DNA of 64,000 nucleotides, taken from assembly GCF_900111305.1 (NCBI RefSeq), contig NZ_FOGS01000001.1, positions 558,001 to 622,000 of the forward strand, written 5' to 3'. The DNA is from Vreelandella subterranea (GTDB lineage: Bacteria; Pseudomonadota; Gammaproteobacteria; Pseudomonadales; Halomonadaceae). Made by a program: the position numbers and the translations under genes. How positions within the stretch are numbered: the stretch's first letter is position 1; every line of letters starts with the position of its first letter. The notes below the pieces were generated by a model. It did no database searches. It saw nothing but the letters and a program-made list of their open reading frames with translations, and was not told the origin of the DNA. Shown here in pieces: positions 57,423-64,000 of this stretch.

Positions 57423-58738
57423 TTGCGCCGGCGGTCGACCACGTTCAGCGCTTTGAGCAGGTTAAGAGCCTCACTCAGTTGGTAATCTTCGCGCAGGCGC
57501 TGCGATAATGCTTCACGGTCACGCGGGGCCTGTTGGGAGCGTAAATGGCCTTCCAGATCGGCTTCGCGGATTTCGCGCCTTCCTTCAGCGACTTCCAGGC
57601 GCCCACGAACCACATCAACGTCGGGCTCGATGCCCTGGGCCTGAATGGAACGGCCTTCCGGCGTGTAGTAAAGCGCCGTGGTGAGCTTCAGCCCCTCACC
57701 ATTGCCCAGCGGCATGATCTGCTGCACTGACCCCTTGCCAAAACTGTCGGTGCCCATGATCACGCCCCGGCGCTGGTCCTGAAGGGCACCGGCGACAATC
57801 TCCGCGGCGGAGGCGCTACCGCCATTGATCAGCACGACAAGCGGTACATCATCGGCTGGTGTATCAGTCGAGGCGGAGAACGATAGCTCATTGTCGGGAA
57901 CGCGGCCTTCGGTGTAGACAATCAGTCCCTCATCCAGGAACAGGTCGGCCACGCCGACGGCGGCCTGTAAAACCCCGCCCGGGTTATTACGTAAATCGAG
58001 CACCAGGCCCTCCAGCGGCTGTTCACGTGACATGCGCTCCAGGGCTTGCCTCGCCTGATCCGGCGTGCGTGACTGGAACTGGCTGATGCGTAAATAGCCA
58101 TAGCCGGTTTCCAGCAACTCGTGTTTGACGCTTTCGCTGCGGATAATCTCGCGGGTAAGGGTGAACTCACGGGGGGATTCCTCGCCTGCCCGCAGTACGG
58201 AAATGTCCAACGTTGTATTGGGGTCGCCACGCATCAGGGTCACGGCCTCTTGCAGGGACATGCCCTCGGTGGGGGTGCCATCGATACGGATGATGATATC
58301 CCGGGACATCAGCCCCGCCTCTGAGGCTGGGGTGTCGTCGATCGGGGTAATGACCATGAGCTGACCGTTTTCCATGCCCACTTCGATGCCGATGCCGCCG
58401 AACTCACCTTCGGTGGATTCGCGCAGGCTTTGATATTCCTCTTTATCCAGATAGGCAGAGTGAGGGTCCAGTTCACTCAGCATGCCACGCATGGCGTTGC
58501 GCAGCAGGGTACGGTCTTCGACGTCTTCCACATAGGCGCGCTTGATGCGTTCAAAAACCTCGGCGAACGTCTGAATTTCTTCAAGCGGCAGGTCGTTGCT
58601 GACGCTATCAACCGTCCCGTTGCTGTCATTACTGGGCTGGGCCGGCAGCGGCAAAGGGACCGAAAGTAAGGCGATAGGGAGCAGGGTTGCCAAGAGGCGT
58701 TTGGCAGGGGCCGATCTCTCGGTAACAGGTAGCGTCAT
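57419..58738 (-). CDS. S41 family carboxy-terminal processing peptidase
   Basis: 439 aa periplasmic serine protease of the CtpA/Prc type. Signal peptide (MTLPVTERSAPAKRLLATLL, cleavage near PAQ), a helical lead (FERIKRAYVEDVED), PDZ domain (GGIGIEVGMENGQLMVITPI), and the catalytic core: DLRNNPGGVL, NGGSASAAEIVAGALQD with the catalytic Ser in GSASAAE and the lysine in FGKGSVQQI. In relatives the gene pairs with envC. It probably shares an operon with the EnvC-like gene upstream. Confidence 0.92.
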   Translation of the reverse strand: MTLPVTERSAPAKRLLATLLPIALLSVPLPLPAQPSNDSNGTVDSVSNDLPLEEIQTFAEVFERIKRAYVEDVEDRTLLRNAMRGMLSELDPHSAYLDKEEYQSLRESTEGEFGGIGIEVGMENGQLMVITPIDDTPASEAGLMSRDIIIRIDGTPTEGMSLQEAVTLMRGDPNTTLDISVLRAGEESPREFTLTREIIRSESVKHELLETGYGYLRISQFQSRTPDQARQALERMSREQPLEGLVLDLRNNPGGVLQAAVGVADLFLDEGLIVYTEGRVPDNELSFSASTDTPADDVPLVVLINGGSASAAEIVAGALQDQRRGVIMGTDSFGKGSVQQIMPLGNGEGLKLTTALYYTPEGRSIQAQGIEPDVDVVRGRLEVAEGRREIREADLEGHLRSQQAPRDREALSQRLREDYQLSEALNLLKALNVVDRRRN

Positions 58739-58816
58739 GCAGACTCCGCGAAACGATATAGGTGGGCAGCGCGCGCCGCTACCCCAATGACAACAAGAAT
58801 TACCCAGCTTATCCCG

Positions 58817-59956
58817 TCAGCGGCGTGCAATCCAACGTTGCGGGTTAATTGGTTCCCCTCGGCTGCGAACTTCAAAGTAAAGCGCGCTGCGTGGCTGACC
58901 GCCGCTATCGCCAACCCGGCCAATCTCGTCGCCGCGCTCGATCCGTTGGCCAGGTCGTGCGGTGAACTGCTGCAGGTGGGCGTACAGTGTCATGATTTGA
59001 TCACCATGGTCGATAATCAATAAATTGCCAAACCCACGCATCCAGTCGGCAAACACCACACGTCCGGGGTGCACCGCGCTAACCGAGGTGCCTGCCGAGG
59101 CCTGAATGACAATGCCGTTGTAATGGACCCCATCGCGGCGCTGAAACGCCGCCGTGATATCGCCCTGCACCGGCCAGGGCAGATCCCCTTGGGTACGGGC
59201 AATATGGGTTGTCGGCGTAGGCTCGTCAAGGCGGGCAAGCTCGGCCTGAATCTCGCGCAGTCGCTGTTCTGCCTGCTCGCGGTCTTCATTCAGCTCGGCC
59301 AGACGCGCGGCTTCACTGCCATAGCGGTCATCAAGGTTGTTCACAACGCCACGACGTTCCTGGGTGCGTTCGGCGAGCCGTGTACTTTCGGTTTCCAGCT
59401 CTTCTGACAGAGAGGCCAGTCGGTCCTGGCGCTCGGCAAGGGCTTGTTGGGTGTCGGCAAGCGCACTATCCAGCCGGGCTATCTCGGCCATGCGCTGCTG
59501 ACGCGCCTCGCTCAGTCGATTCAAGTAAGCCTGCATGCGGTCAAGTTCGGCTGGGTCGCCCTGGTTTAACAGCAGTTTGAGCTGGGGGGTCGGTCCCAGC
59601 CGATAAAGTGCTGCCAGCTGTTGGCCGAGGGCGGCTGACTGAGCTTCGCGGTCAGCTTCGAGGCGGTCGCGATGCTGGCGAAGCTGATCGGTTTCCTCGT
59701 TGAGCTGGCGGCGCTCGCTTTGCAACTGATCAAGCCGCTGGTGGGTCTCGGCAAGCGCGGTTTCGACCTCGCGCAGCTCGCGTTTGGCCCCTTCGCGGGC
59801 TTCATCGGTTTCGCTCAAGCGCTCGGAGAGCGCCTCAATCGCCTGGCCAAGGTTATCCAGCTGCTGGCGCGCCTGGGTTTCGCTGGGCTGGGCAGCGCCA
59901 TGCGTGGCGTATAGCAGCGCTACGCCAGCCGCTATACTGACAAGTCGTCGCATCAA
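58817..59956 (-). CDS. EnvC-like murein hydrolase activator (degenerate M23 peptidase)
   Basis: 379 aa. Signal peptide, long coiled coil at about 30-245 (heptad-rich Glu/Leu/Arg), then a LytM domain (QGDITAAFQRRDGVHYNG, VVFADWMRG, DHGDQIMTLYAHL). The M23 zinc ligands are incomplete: where active enzymes have HxxGxD the sequence reads HYNGIV, and the final HxH reads LYFEV. This matches EnvC, which activates amidases AmiA and AmiB at the septum instead of cutting itself. Followed by the protease gene. Confidence 0.88.
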   Translation of the reverse strand: MMRRLVSIAAGVALLYATHGAAQPSETQARQQLDNLGQAIEALSERLSETDEAREGAKRELREVETALAETHQRLDQLQSERRQLNEETDQLRQHRDRLEADREAQSAALGQQLAALYRLGPTPQLKLLLNQGDPAELDRMQAYLNRLSEARQQRMAEIARLDSALADTQQALAERQDRLASLSEELETESTRLAERTQERRGVVNNLDDRYGSEAARLAELNEDREQAEQRLREIQAELARLDEPTPTTHIARTQGDLPWPVQGDITAAFQRRDGVHYNGIVIQASAGTSVSAVHPGRVVFADWMRGFGNLLIIDHGDQIMTLYAHLQQFTARPGQRIERGDEIGRVGDSGGQPRSALYFEVRSRGEPINPQRWIARR

Positions 59957-59961
59957 GCGGA

Positions 59962-61539
59962 TTAACCGAAGGTGATCAATGGGTGGCCGGTCATCGCTTG
60001 AGGCACCTCTTGATTCATCATGCGCAAAAGCGTCGGGGCAAGGTCACACAGCCGACCATCCTCCAACGTCCCTGTGCGTTCCCCAACGTAAACCAGCGGC
60101 ACCATAAACGTCGTGTGAGCGGTTTGCGGTGCGCCGGTCTCGGGGTGGACCATCTGCTCGGCGTTGCCGTGGTCGGCGGTAATCAGGCAGGCCCCGCCTG
60201 CGCGTTCAATGGCCTCCACCACGCGTCCCGTACAGGTATCGACGGTTTCGATGGCTTTTACCGCCGCGTCAAAGTCACCGGTGTGGCCCACCATGTCGCC
60301 GTTGGCGTAGTTGCATACCATCAGGTCAAAGCGGCCGCTATCAATGGCCTCAACCAACTTGTCGGTAATCTCGACGGCGCTCATTTCGGGCTTTTCGTCG
60401 TAGGTTTTCACGTCGCGCGGTGAGGCGACGAGAATGCGCTCTTCGCCTTCATATTCGGCTTCATTGCCGCCCGAAAAGAAGAAAGTGACGTGGGGGTATT
60501 TTTCAGTTTCGGCAATGCGCAGCTGTTTCAAGCCGCGTTTGGCCACCACTTCCCCCAGGGTGTCGTTTAAATCCGAGGGTGGGAAGGCGGCTGGCGCGGG
60601 TATATCGGCGGCATATTGGGTCATCATGACCAGCCCATCACCGGCGAGTTTGGGGCATACATGTCGCTCGAAGCCGTTGAAGTCAGGCTCGACAAAGGCG
60701 CGGGTCAGTTCGCGAGCTCGGTCCGAGCGGAAGTTAAGAAAAATCGCCGCGTCGCCATCCTGTAGCGTGATCGCCCTGTCGTTGGAACCGCCACCCAGCG
60801 GAATGCTGCTGGCCGCCACAAATTCGTCGGTTTCGCCGCGCTCGTAGGCATCACGCAAGGCCATTTCGGCGCTGGTGGCATAGTAGTCGGCGTGGCTGTC
60901 AGTGAGCAGGCGGTAGGCTTGCTCAACACGCTCCCAGCGGTTGTCACGATCCATGGCGTAAAAGCGACCGATGAGCGAGGCAACAAAGCCATTGTCAGCC
61001 CCTACCAGCTCAGCCAGGCGGGCGTTGGCACGTTCTATGGAGCCTAGAGCGCTTTGCGGCGGCATGTCCCGGCCGTCCAGGAAGGCGTGCACATAGATAC
61101 GCTGGGCACCGCGACGCGCTGCCAGCTCGGCCATGGCAATAAAGTGGTCCTCGTGACTGTGAACGCCGCCGGGCGAGAGCAGCCCCAGCAGGTGAACGGG
61201 ACGTCCATTGGCAACTGCCTCGTCGATGGGCCGGGTCAGCACGTCAATGGTGTCCAGGTCGCCGTCTTCAATCGCCTTGGTGATACGGGTAAAGTCCTGG
61301 TAAACAATGCGACCGGCGCCCAGGTTCATATGGCCCACTTCGGAGTTGCCCATTTGCCCGTCAGGTAGCCCCACGTGGCGCCCGTCTGTGTGAACAAAGG
61401 CATGCGGCCGGTCGGCCAAAAGTTTATCCATCACCGGGGTGTTGGCGGCGGCCACCGCATTGTGCGCACTGTCGGGGTTGTGACCGTAGCCATCTAAAAT
61501 AATTAACGCGACGGGGCGGGGAGTGCTTGCAGTGTCCAT
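59962..61539 (-). CDS. gpmI: 2,3-bisphosphoglycerate-independent phosphoglycerate mutase
   Basis: 525 aa Mn-dependent glycolytic enzyme. [10 protein letters not shown] opens the alkaline-phosphatase-fold core; the catalytic serine lies in [10 protein letters not shown]; metal ligands in [13 protein letters not shown] and [14 protein letters not shown] 61537-61539 has AGGAGA six bases upstream; the frame runs further but without such a site. Order gpmI-envC-ctp mirrors gpmM-envC in E. coli; the rhodanese gene is divergent, and secB lies beyond it. Confidence 0.96.
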   Translation of the reverse strand: MDTASTPRPVALIILDGYGHNPDSAHNAVAAANTPVMDKLLADRPHAFVHTDGRHVGLPDGQMGNSEVGHMNLGAGRIVYQDFTRITKAIEDGDLDTIDVLTRPIDEAVANGRPVHLLGLLSPGGVHSHEDHFIAMAELAARRGAQRIYVHAFLDGRDMPPQSALGSIERANARLAELVGADNGFVASLIGRFYAMDRDNRWERVEQAYRLLTDSHADYYATSAEMALRDAYERGETDEFVAASSIPLGGGSNDRAITLQDGDAAIFLNFRSDRARELTRAFVEPDFNGFERHVCPKLAGDGLVMMTQYAADIPAPAAFPPSDLNDTLGEVVAKRGLKQLRIAETEKYPHVTFFFSGGNEAEYEGEERILVASPRDVKTYDEKPEMSAVEITDKLVEAIDSGRFDLMVCNYANGDMVGHTGDFDAAVKAIETVDTCTGRVVEAIERAGGACLITADHGNAEQMVHPETGAPQTAHTTFMVPLVYVGERTGTLEDGRLCDLAPTLLRMMNQEVPQAMTGHPLITFG

Positions 61540-61742
61540 AAAATTCTCCTGATGAGTGGCAAACCGGACGACGAAAAGCCAATCGGGGTCGCGGCGAACG
61601 CATGCTTGGGGCATCATAACGCAGCCAGTGGCTAAGCGTCATGACTCAGGCCTGCGCGCGCTGGCGTCAGACGTGTATACTTGTCGCGTTTTAACGGTGG
61701 CAATGCCGCTTTTTTTCGTATTGACCAAGAGACTGTGTCGCG

Positions 61743-62165
61743 ATGATCGATCAGCTGTTCGAATTCGTAATGAATCATCCCCTATTGGTGGGGGCGTTTG
61801 TGCTGTCGCTGATTGCGTGGATTGTGTATGAAGCACGCAGCGCGTCAACCAATGCGCTAACGGCCACCGAGGCAACCCAGCTCATTAACCGTGAAGACGC
61901 CGTTGTCGTGGATATCCGGGAAAGTAAAGACTTCAAAACGGGGCATATTGCGGGTGCGCGCAACATTCCCCAGAGTAGCCTTGATAGCCGCATGAACGAG
62001 CTGAATAAAGTGAAAGACAAGCCGGTCATTGTGGTGTGTAAACACGGACAAGGCTCAGGTGCAGCCCAGGCGAAGCTTGCCAAAGCAGGCTTTGAGCGCG
62101 CCTTTAAATTAAAAGGCGGCATGGCGCAGTGGCAGGCTGACGGCCTTCCAGTGGTTAAAAAGTAA
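61743..62165 (+). CDS. Membrane-anchored rhodanese-like protein (YibN-like)
   Basis: 140 aa. One N-terminal membrane helix (PLLVGAFVLSLIAWIVYEA, residues 13-31), then a rhodanese domain: DAVVVDIRESKDFKTGHIAGA, and the active-site cysteine Cys99 in VVCKHGQGSG. Sulfur transfer or an anchor role is plausible. E. coli has the same order gpmM, yibN, grxC, secB; here grxC is missing between this gene and secB. Confidence 0.9.
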   Translation: MIDQLFEFVMNHPLLVGAFVLSLIAWIVYEARSASTNALTATEATQLINREDAVVVDIRESKDFKTGHIAGARNIPQSSLDSRMNELNKVKDKPVIVVCKHGQGSGAAQAKLAKAGFERAFKLKGGMAQWQADGLPVVKK

Positions 62166-62237
62166 GCGTAGGTACGCACGCTACTTATTGCATGAACGAT
62201 TGCACTGACTATTGCATCAACAACGAGGAGTTCTCCC

Positions 62238-62747
62238 ATGGCGGAAGATAACAATACCCCACAGGCTGGCGCGCAAGCCGACGACAAACCGCAGCTCAAA
62301 TTTTCGCTGCAACGCATTTATGTAAAAGATATTTCGTTTGAAGCGCCCAATTCACCGTCGGTGTTCCAGGACGCGTTCAAGCCCAAGGTTAATCTCGACC
62401 TGAATACCAGCAGCACAAAGATTGCCGATGACCAATACGAAGTGGTCGTTAAAGTGACGGCACAGGTTAATGATAAAGAAACCGGCACGACTTCCTTTTT
62501 GGCGGAAGTTGAGCAGGCAGGCCTGTTCCGTATTGCCGGCATCGAAGGTGCCCAGCTGGATCAAACCCTGGGTGCCTTCTGCCCGAACCTGCTGTTCCCC
62601 TATGCCCGTGAATGCGTGGATAACCTGGTCAACCGTGGTGGCTTCCCGCCGCTTATGCTGGCGCCGGTGAATTTCGAAGCGATGTATGCACAGCGTAAGC
62701 AACGCGAGAAACAGCAAGCCGACCAGACTGAAGCGAACACGCACTAA
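62238..62747 (+). CDS. secB: Protein-export chaperone SecB
   Basis: 169 aa. Keeps exported preproteins unfolded and hands them to Sec[20 protein letters not shown] at the N-terminus, [30 protein letters not shown] and the Gln/Lys-rich tail are typical. GAGGAG-like site before the ATG. Adjacent to the rhodanese gene, 39 bases before rsmE. Confidence 0.96.
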   Translation: MAEDNNTPQAGAQADDKPQLKFSLQRIYVKDISFEAPNSPSVFQDAFKPKVNLDLNTSSTKIADDQYEVVVKVTAQVNDKETGTTSFLAEVEQAGLFRIAGIEGAQLDQTLGAFCPNLLFPYARECVDNLVNRGGFPPLMLAPVNFEAMYAQRKQREKQQADQTEANTH

Positions 62748-62786
62748 GCGATGTTGGCTGCCGACTGGTACGCCCGGCATGGGAAA

Positions 62787-63506
62787 ATGCCGCGCCTTTA
62801 TGTCCCCGGAGTGTTTCGGCCAGGCGATGAGGTGGTGCTGCCGGAAGGCCCTGCGCGGCATGTGACACGGGTGCTGCGGTTGGGTGAAGGCTCGCCCCTG
62901 GTGCTGTTCGATGGCAATGGCCAGGAGGCGGGTGTGCGGCTTGTCGATATAGGCCGCAAGCAGGCAACGGTGAGTATTGAGGCTGTTTGGCCGGGTGATG
63001 GCGAATCGCCGCTGGCCGTACACCTGGGCCAGGCGATTTCCAAGGGCGACCGGATGGATTATGCCATTCAGAAGGCCGTCGAGCTTGGTGTGTCGGCCAT
63101 CACTCCGCTGTATACCGAGCGCGGGGACGTGCGCCTTAAAGGCGACCGGGAAGCAAAAAAGCTGGCTCATTGGCAGGCGGTGGCGGCCAGCGCCTGTGAG
63201 CAGAGCGGGCGGGCGTTCGTGCCGCCGGTCAACCCGCCCATCACTCTCAAGGTATGGCTTGAGGCGCGCCAGGAACCGCTGCGTTTAATGCTGCATCTTG
63301 CAACTGGCCATGCTTTCGACAGAAAGGAGCGGCCGGCGTCAGCGGCGCTGCTGATTGGCCCTGAGGGTGGGCTCGGTGAAGCGGATGTAGCATCGGCTTT
63401 GGCGGCCGGGTTTGCGCCGCTCACGCTTGGGCCTCGCGTCTTGCGCACCGAAACAGCGCCGCTCGTGGCGTTAACCCTTCTGCAGCATCACTTCGGCGAT
63501 TTGTAA
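62787..63506 (+). CDS. rsmE: 16S rRNA (uracil(1498)-N(3))-methyltransferase
   Basis: About 239 aa SPOUT methyltransferase. PRLYVPGVFRPG begins the N-terminal PUA-like domain; QAISKGDRMDYAIQKAVELGV, LIGPEGGLGEADV and LGPRVLRTETAPLVAL form the SAM-binding knot. ATG 62787 is chosen as the standard start; the frame begins at 62751 and would add 12 residues. Begins 39 bases after secB. Confidence 0.94.
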   Translation: MPRLYVPGVFRPGDEVVLPEGPARHVTRVLRLGEGSPLVLFDGNGQEAGVRLVDIGRKQATVSIEAVWPGDGESPLAVHLGQAISKGDRMDYAIQKAVELGVSAITPLYTERGDVRLKGDREAKKLAHWQAVAASACEQSGRAFVPPVNPPITLKVWLEARQEPLRLMLHLATGHAFDRKERPASAALLIGPEGGLGEADVASALAAGFAPLTLGPRVLRTETAPLVALTLLQHHFGDL

Positions 63507-63585
63507 GCCCTCCTTATCTCTTTCATTTTGCCTGACGTTACCAAGCCCCCATAATGAAAGCCTATTTATTGTAAGGACGGCACCC

Positions 63586-64000
63586 ATGGTTCGTGAGCCT
63601 CACTCTTCTCCCCGACCCGCCAGCGATGCGTCCGCTCAACTGGGCGAAGTGGCGTACTTAACCGTTACTGCCGTGAACAATACCGGTGCTTTTTTGCGCT
63701 GGGGCCCCGCCAAGGATGTGCTGCTGCCCTATAGCGAGCAGCGTTTTCGCCCTGATCCAGGCAAACGCGTGCTGGTCATGCTGTATAGCGACGACCAGGG
63801 GCGGCCCGTGGCCACCATGCGCCTGGATCGTTTTTTAACCGACGACGCCTGGGCACTGGATAGCGGTGACCAAGTAGATGTTGTAGTAGCTGACCGCACC
63901 GACCTGGGTATGAAAGTCGTCGTCAATCACCGTTATTGGGGGCTGATCTATCAGGACGATATCAGCCAGCCTTTGAGGCGTGGCCAGTCGTTAAAGGGGT
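63586..64000 (+). CDS. CvfB-like S1-domain RNA-binding protein (partial, cut by window end)
   Basis: 138 codons seen and open at the edge. AAGGACGG precedes the ATG. The start has GEVAYLTVTAVNNTGAFLRWG and KDVLLPYSEQRF, the first S1-like block, then KRVLVMLYSDDQGRPVATMR, then a repeat start with DRTDLGMKVVVNHRYWGLIY, as in YitL/CvfB proteins (about 280 aa). In Staphylococcus aureus CvfB affects virulence gene expression; here role unknown. Confidence 0.82.
   Translation, partial: MVREPHSSPRPASDASAQLGEVAYLTVTAVNNTGAFLRWGPAKDVLLPYSEQRFRPDPGKRVLVMLYSDDQGRPVATMRLDRFLTDDAWALDSGDQVDVVVADRTDLGMKVVVNHRYWGLIYQDDISQPLRRGQSLKG

Noticed and set aside
62352-63170. Minus-strand frame opposite secB and rsmE
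   Set aside because: Antisense to two clearly recognised genes; composition typical of a shadow frame.

Overview
The window looks like the origin-proximal part of a gammaproteobacterial chromosome, most likely Halomonas or a close relative (Halomonadaceae). The grounds are the gene order rpmH-rnpA-yidC-mnmE next to dnaA-dnaN-recF-gyrB, the ygfB-pepP-ubiH-ubiI cluster beside zapA and 6S RNA, moderately high GC, and the protein sequences themselves. The genus is an inference; no rRNA is present to prove it.

Layout. 1-510: AT-rich, gene-free DNA with a cluster of DnaA-box-like 9-mers (possible oriC). 0.6-4.6 kb: polar amino acid ABC importer, erpA and argC on the minus strand. 4.7-9.1 kb: ClC-type channel, hemJ, thiD, hemL, tightly coupled. 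9.2-15.5 kb: a functional-amyloid locus of Fap type (two repeat-bearing subunits, a C39 peptidase like FapD, a FapE-like secreted protein, a FapF-like outer-membrane barrel), followed by a convergent LuxR/CsgD-like regulator. 15.7-19.1 kb: rdgB, hemW, OmpA-like lipoprotein, rlmJ. 19.2-29.8 kb: mnmE, yidC, rnpA, rpmH (minus), then dnaA, dnaN, recF, gyrB (plus). Four perfect 16-bp parS palindromes lie in or just after recF-gyrB (26.7-31.4 kb), two of them inside recF. 29.9-34.5 kb: gmhB, a kinase-like gene, glyS, glyQ.

34.7-48.8 kb is a lipopolysaccharide core locus: hldD, waaF, an OpgB-like phosphoglycerol transferase, an AT-rich block of four glycosyltransferases, manC, kdkA, a heptosyltransferase I-like gene, hldE and waaA. 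With gmhB it supplies and transfers ADP-heptose, transfers Kdo and phosphorylates it. 48.8-64 kb is housekeeping: rpiA, ilvA, a 32-aa membrane peptide, 5-formyl-THF cyclo-ligase, 6S RNA, zapA, ygfB, pepP, ubiH, ubiI, a carboxy-terminal protease, an EnvC-like activator, gpmI, a rhodanese protein, secB, rsmE and a cvfB-like gene cut by the window end.

The least ordinary part is the amyloid locus: Fap-type export genes with a transcription factor resembling the curli regulator CsgD. Other points of interest are the two candidate DnaA-box regions 23 kb apart, parS sites written into recF, a shared CATG carrying the start codons of two divergent LPS genes, and a 6S RNA whose terminal stem holds the ribosome binding site of the next gene.
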